Source: Bacteroides pyogenes DSM 20611 = JCM 6294
GTDB lineage: Bacteria; Bacteroidota; Bacteroidia; Bacteroidales; Bacteroidaceae
Direction of reading: 5' to 3'
DNA: 61,466 nucleotides
Assembly (NCBI RefSeq): GCF_000428105.1
Contig: NZ_ATZH01000029.1
Span: 1 to 61,466 of the forward strand
The notes below the pieces were generated by a model. That model was not told where the DNA came from. It saw only the letters and a program-made list of their open reading frames with translations, and did not search any database. This document shows, one piece after another, positions 58,130-61,466 of this stretch (positions are counted from its first letter, which is position 1; each line of letters begins with the position of its first letter). The translations under genes and the position numbers were made by a program.

Positions 58130-58768
58130 ATGGGAAACACCGTCAAGGAAAGGCTTAAGGAGATAATTAAAGATTACGGCATTAAAGATTCAGATTTCTG
58201 TCGTGAAATAGGGGTATCTCAAGGATTTATATCTGGAATGCGGAAATCCATACAGCCTAATAAGATAGAGAGAATTGCGGAGATATATCCCACATGGAAT
58301 ACAGAGTGGATACTTACTGGCAGGGGGGATATGTATAAACAAGAAAAGCCTCTCAATCACGGTCTGGGTAGAACCATTAAATATTACCCAACCGTAAACG
58401 GTAGTATGGGAGGTATACAATTTCTCGATAACCCTGATGAGTCGTTCGTAGATATTATCATACCCGGTTTTTCTGATTGCGAGTTTGCAATAAACGCATA
58501 CGGTGATTCCATGTACCCCGTAATAAAGAGCGGACAGGTGGTACTTTTAATGCCGTGGCGAGAGAAATTCATCGAATGGGGGCGGATATACCTTGTGGTT
58601 ACCAAAAGCGGATATAGGACAATTAAATATATTAAGCCATCCAAAAACGATGGGTGTGTGTTATGCGAAAGTGAGAATAAAGAGGAAAGTCCGGCTTTTG
58701 AGATTGAAAAAGATGATATTTTAAAAATGTTCCTCGTTAAGGGATGGATTTGCAAAGATGCGATATAG
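58130..58768 (+). CDS. S24-type CI-like phage repressor
   Basis: 212 residues. N-terminal HTH (FCREIGVSQGFISGMRKSIQPNKIERIAEIYP) and the phrase WNTEWILTGRGDMY, then a C-terminal S24 domain with GDSM (S127 as nucleophile) and R-T-I-K (K166 as general base). A clear Ala-Gly cleavage site was not seen, so induction could be by cleavage or through the antirepressors. It represses the leftward early promoter via the flanking operators. Confidence 0.88.
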   Translation: MGNTVKERLKEIIKDYGIKDSDFCREIGVSQGFISGMRKSIQPNKIERIAEIYPTWNTEWILTGRGDMYKQEKPLNHGLGRTIKYYPTVNGSMGGIQFLDNPDESFVDIIIPGFSDCEFAINAYGDSMYPVIKSGQVVLLMPWREKFIEWGRIYLVVTKSGYRTIKYIKPSKNDGCVLCESENKEESPAFEIEKDDILKMFLVKGWICKDAI

Positions 58769-58832
58769 GCATGAAAAGCTATTTGAGCTAAGATGATATA
58801 CCGGGTTCTTTCTCCCAGTATTTAATTGGGTT

Positions 58833-58895
58833 GTTTTTCGATGCTTTTTAAAAACTTATCACACGCTCAAAAATGCGTGAAAAAGATCGAAAAAC
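58833..58895 (+). terminator. Long stacked hairpin after the repressor
   Basis: GTTTTTCGAT (58833-58842) pairs with ATCGAAAAAC (58886-58895); inner CTTTTT/AAAAAG and CACGC/GCGTG stems. Likely end of the repressor transcript; also suited as a structured RNA. Confidence 0.6.
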
Positions 58896-59075
58896 CAAGC
58901 AGATAAACAGGAAAGGCATCTCCCGACCTACGGATTGTCGCTTTCGCTACACTGGTTACCTGTTGTGAACCCTTCGACACAGAGCAGGATTTAAATCCGT
59001 ACCTATTTCTACTCTCCGCCTTTTTATCTCACGGGGTGATAAGTCCCGCACGGTGGGCAGTTGAAAACCGTATAT

Positions 59076-59200
59076 AAAAAAGAATGGCGCAGTCAAATTG
59101 TACGGGTTCTGCGCCATTCAAACCAATGTGCTTCACTAAGCGTTTTGGAGAATATGTTTATTGAATTACTAACTTGATTGACGCGTTCCGTACAAACGCT
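59076..59200 (-). ncRNA. Putative minus-strand small RNA
   Basis: A -7 element TATCTTTG (59205-59212, no clear -33) leads to a sequence ending in GAATGGCGCAG/CTGCGCCATTC (59119-59109 with 59092-59082) followed by TTTTTT on the minus strand. About 120 nt, no reading frame; a GCGTT/AACGC hairpin lies near its 5' end. Confidence 0.45.
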
Positions 59201-59411
59201 GACACAAAGATACTGGAAATAAGCCCGTGTTATAACGGTTATTGTTGAAATGAATGTTAAAAAAAGGATGAAGTTTTACTTTCCAAGATGGAGTTGAGCG
59301 AAGGTGCTTTTGAAAAAGAATACGGACTTTCAAATGTTTTTTTTGAGTAATATAGGCGATAGCATCATAGAGAGAAAGGGAAATAACTACGTGTAACCAA
59401 TATACAACAGG

Positions 59412-59996
59412 ATGAAAAGACTTTTAATTTTATTGGCATTGCTTCCGATGTTCGTTATGTCACAAAATAATTATACGATAAACGATGACGGAAGTCTATC
59501 TTTTGTTAAAATTATAAATTCGTCGATAGATAAATCTTCTAGCGAATTATTTGGTAATGTTTTGGTCTATTTAGGAAAAGCCTATGCAGATGTAAAGAAT
59601 GTTATACAAATAAAAAATGACGAAAATAGATTTATCATAGCAAAAGGCGTATTTTCTAATATTTTTTCTTGGACAAATAGTATGATGGGAAGGGAAACTT
59701 TTTTTGAGGTTCCACACACGCTACGAATAGATTGTAAAGATGGAAAGATAAAAGTAGAGTACATAATCTCGCAATATATTGAAATAGAAGGGAATTGGAT
59801 TCATCCTGAAGAAGATCAAAGAATTTGCAAAACATCCATTCTTTCTAAGTATCCAATTGCCAGCCCAAAGAAATTAAACAAAATATCCAGAGAAGAGAAA
59901 AGATATAAAGATGCTTTTGAAAACCTCATTAATATTATCGAATTGCAATTTAATGAAATCCAAAAGAGCATCAATACTAATGAATCTGATTGGTAA
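59412..59996 (+). CDS. Secreted DUF4468-like protein (third moron)
   Basis: 194 residues. A signal peptide (MKRLLILLALLPMFVMS) with no lipobox, then FVKIINSSIDKSSSELFGNVLVYLGKAYADVKNVIQIKNDENRFIIAKGVF, the DUF4468 (TBP-like fold) pattern as I recall it. Predicted periplasmic or secreted. It stands alone between the structured region and the integrase; a lysogenic-conversion function is inferred. Confidence 0.7.
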   Translation: MKRLLILLALLPMFVMSQNNYTINDDGSLSFVKIINSSIDKSSSELFGNVLVYLGKAYADVKNVIQIKNDENRFIIAKGVFSNIFSWTNSMMGRETFFEVPHTLRIDCKDGKIKVEYIISQYIEIEGNWIHPEEDQRICKTSILSKYPIASPKKLNKISREEKRYKDAFENLINIIELQFNEIQKSINTNESDW

Positions 59997-60062
59997 TGAA
60001 AAAAGATAGCAAAATTATAGTAAAAAGACAAAGAGGACATATATATTAATGGCACTTTACAA

Positions 60063-61271
60063 TTATTCAACTTTGGCACTATTCAAGAAGTCAATCACCT
60101 TTCGGTTTGCTTCATCTACTTTTTTTTGGTCGAAATTAATGTATATAGACGTAACCTCAGATCCGATTTGATGCCCCAGAGCAGCCGATATTGTCTCTTT
60201 CGGAACATCAAGACCTGCGGCAATAGTCGCCCATGTGTGCCGTGCCCAATAACTGGATATATCAGGGAACAACGGGGTGATTTGCTTTTTTCCTCCCAAT
60301 CCGGTACGCTTACATTCGCCAATCTGTTTCAAGCCGATGCCCATGCGATGTAAGAAGTTCTTATGATTCTTGTACTCGTCCATCACGTTGAGAAGATAAT
60401 TTTTGCCCTTATATTTATTGATTATCTCCATTGCTTCCGGCTCCACCTTGATAGAGTACAATTTCCCCGTTTTCGCCCGGTGATACTCCAACCGTCCGTT
60501 TACCAATTCCTTTGCGTTGAACAGGTCTACAGCATTGATTCCGATAAGGTAAAACATTAGCATAAACATATCTCTATACCGCTCTTGATATGGCTCGCAC
60601 GGGTAGTCTCTTAATTCTCTTAACTGCTCGACAGTCAATGATCTCTTCCGGGTTTCTTCTTTCTTTATCTTGAATTTCCTGAACGGGTATAAGGTTGTTA
60701 TTTCTTCGTCAATGGCATAGTTGAATACCGCACGGATATTGCGCAAGTGAATGGCATAGGCGTTTATTTTCATCCCTGAATCTATCATGTGCCTTTCGAA
60801 CCGTCTCAACCAATCTACATTCATTGTGTCGAACGTGCATGTACGGTCGAATGTTGTTAGCTTATTTATCGTCGTCGTATATACATCTCTTGTCCCCTGC
60901 TTGACTTTCATATTCATAAATTCAGTCATGTAATCAATAAAAAATACTTTCTTTTTTTTAGGAGTATATCCCGGCAGGCACTTCTCCAGCTCTGATTTCA
61001 ACGCATTATCCGACATCTCTTTCATTTTCCCGTCCAAGTCAAGCCGGAATATAACGTTCTCCATGTCGCTAATCATCTTACGCAACACGGCGTTCTTCGT
61101 CTTGTAGTTCGGCTCGCTATTCGTGTATCCGTTACCGTCCCATCTATCCTTATATGAGAAATACCCTGTTGATAAGAGGAATTTACCTCTGTTTCTCACA
61201 TTCAATTTTAAAGGATATGTACCATCACTCTTTGCCCGCCTTGTGTCAAGGTAGAAACTAATAGTTGCCAT
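60063..61271 (-). CDS. int: Phage integrase, Bacteroidales tyrosine recombinase
   Basis: 402 residues from ATG 61271 (the upstream frame lies in the operator palindrome). It has an arm-binding domain (1-100), SAM-like core-binding domain (about 108-200) and a catalytic domain with R344 (YWARHTWAT), H367 (LGHQIG) and nucleophile Y377 (SIYINF); K267 or K270 is the beta-turn lysine. The first catalytic Arg is replaced by N246 in LIGINAVDL and the His of HxxR by Tyr, as in several Bacteroidetes integrases. Adjacent to the att site. Confidence 0.9.
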   Translation of the reverse strand: MATISFYLDTRRAKSDGTYPLKLNVRNRGKFLLSTGYFSYKDRWDGNGYTNSEPNYKTKNAVLRKMISDMENVIFRLDLDGKMKEMSDNALKSELEKCLPGYTPKKKKVFFIDYMTEFMNMKVKQGTRDVYTTTINKLTTFDRTCTFDTMNVDWLRRFERHMIDSGMKINAYAIHLRNIRAVFNYAIDEEITTLYPFRKFKIKKEETRKRSLTVEQLRELRDYPCEPYQERYRDMFMLMFYLIGINAVDLFNAKELVNGRLEYHRAKTGKLYSIKVEPEAMEIINKYKGKNYLLNVMDEYKNHKNFLHRMGIGLKQIGECKRTGLGGKKQITPLFPDISSYWARHTWATIAAGLDVPKETISAALGHQIGSEVTSIYINFDQKKVDEANRKVIDFLNSAKVE

Positions 61272-61286
61272 AATTTTGATTGATGC

Positions 61287-61304
61287 GGTGCAAATATTTG
61301 CACC
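61287..61304. promoter_or_regulatory. 18-bp perfect palindrome in the int promoter region
   Basis: GGTGCAAATATTTGCACC, with a further half-site TTTGCACC at 61308-61315. It lies between the promoter and the start codon of int, so a protein bound here (perhaps integrase) would repress int. Confidence 0.65.
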
Positions 61305-61313
61305 AAATTTGCA
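61295..61313. promoter_or_regulatory. Candidate integrase arm-type site, right of att
   Basis: TATTTGCACCAAATTTGCA; 18 of 19 identical to 154-172. Confidence 0.5.
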
Positions 61314-61316
61314 CCA

Positions 61317-61350
61317 CAAATATAGCAAAAACCATTCAAAAACCATCAAA
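61317..61350 (-). promoter_or_regulatory. Probable int promoter
   Basis: Minus strand TTTG (61347-61350), 22 bp, TATATTTG (61317-61324); spacer slightly long. The start site would fall in the palindrome region. Confidence 0.5.
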
Positions 61351-61371
61351 AGCGGGATTTGTTTTGAAAAA

Positions 61372-61466
61372 ATGACACAAAAAAAACAGCTACAAAATAT
61401 TGTAACTGCCTGATTTTCAAAAAGAGCGGTAAACGAGGCTCGAACTCGCGACCCCCAGCTTGGGAA
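61372..61466. repeat. attR: attR: right copy of the 95-bp terminal repeat
   Basis: Identical to 1-95. In a prophage this copy supplies the 3' half of the intact tRNA-Gly, whose 5' half would continue outside the window. Confidence 0.8.
61425..61466 (-). tRNA. tRNA-Gly(CCC), 3' half (continues outside)
   Basis: Same T-arm, acceptor strand and CCC anticodon loop as 54-95. The gene would read from outside the window into the phage, the usual way such phages rebuild their target tRNA. Confidence 0.7.

Larger units (their letters stand above)
58769..59411. other. 640-bp non-coding, hairpin-rich region
   Basis: No gene of useful length. It holds a long stacked hairpin (58833-58895), a GNRA-type hairpin (GTAGC-GAAA-GCGAC, minus strand, around 58940-58955), several smaller stems in 58980-59060, an 11-bp hairpin (59082-59119) and a minus-strand promoter-like -7 element (59205-59212). 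Confidence 0.5.

Noticed and set aside
57856..58146. 96-residue minus-strand frame across module B and the operators
   Set aside because: Covers promoter and operator DNA and has no domain features.
1..61466. CRISPR arrays or insertion sequences
   Set aside because: No regularly spaced repeats of CRISPR type and no transposase gene; the two recombinases are tyrosine type.

Overview
The window looks like one complete temperate, siphovirus-type phage of a Bacteroidales host (Bacteroides, Phocaeicola or Parabacteroides). Most promoters fit the Bacteroidetes pattern (TTTG or TTG at -33, 19-21 bp, TAnnTTTG at -7), Shine-Dalgarno sites are weak, the right-end integrase is of the Bacteroidales type, and many small genes resemble families common in Bacteroides elements. 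The first and last 95 bp are identical. They carry the 3' half of a tRNA-Gly(CCC) gene and stop at the 5' edge of its anticodon loop, as expected of a tyrosine-integrase att core. The window is therefore either an integrated prophage cut exactly attL to attR or a circular genome with one repeated end. Every functional name below rests on reading motifs and gene order; no database search was possible.

Layout. (1) 0-4 kb: a leftward block of small genes, an XRE regulator and a second tyrosine recombinase, fired from a clear promoter at 4.1 kb through a leader with two hairpins. (2) 4.4-9.2 kb, rightward: a terminase-small-subunit-like protein, a 0.75 kb AT-rich iteron region (likely origin), an HExxH protein, a D5/P4-type helicase and a Mu gpF-like head protein. 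(3) 9.3-14.4 kb: a leftward lipoprotein moron, a frameshifted Bro-type antirepressor behind a highly structured leader, then portal and large terminase on the minus strand. (4) 14.5-37.4 kb, rightward: Com-like zinc ribbon, scaffold, decoration and major capsid proteins, connectors, tail terminator, major tail protein, a tail-chaperone pair with a probable -1 frameshift at an A-run, a 1992-residue tape measure, a second lipoprotein moron, tail-tip and fibre proteins, holins, GH73 lysin and a spanin-like protein. (5) 37.4-58 kb: almost entirely leftward early genes: a CI-like regulator, nucleotide- and DNA-modification genes (radical SAM, MazG-like, two deoxyribosyltransferase-like proteins, two methyltransferases, one fused to a SNF2 helicase), DnaA-domain-IV-like and initiator proteins, nuclease, antirepressors, a tRNA cluster, NinB-like, SSB-like, YqaJ exonuclease and RecT, and an Xis-like HTH. 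(6) 58-61.4 kb: S24 repressor, a structured non-coding region, a secreted DUF4468-like protein and the integrase.

How it works together. The repressor at 58.1 kb sits beside two 17-bp direct repeats that overlap a strong leftward promoter, probably the early lytic promoter for most of the 20-kb early block. An almost identical 80-bp promoter module occurs both in front of the second CI-like regulator (37.9 kb) and, 20 kb away, just upstream of the main repressor gene, so the two regulators are probably co-regulated. The most unusual feature is a repeated regulatory layout: intrinsic-terminator hairpins with T-runs sit directly before the start codons of several key genes (large terminase, scaffold, tail chaperone, distal tail protein, KilA-N protein), often just behind a promoter. 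This suggests control by antitermination or attenuation at module entrances. Several short promoter-to-terminator units look like small RNAs.
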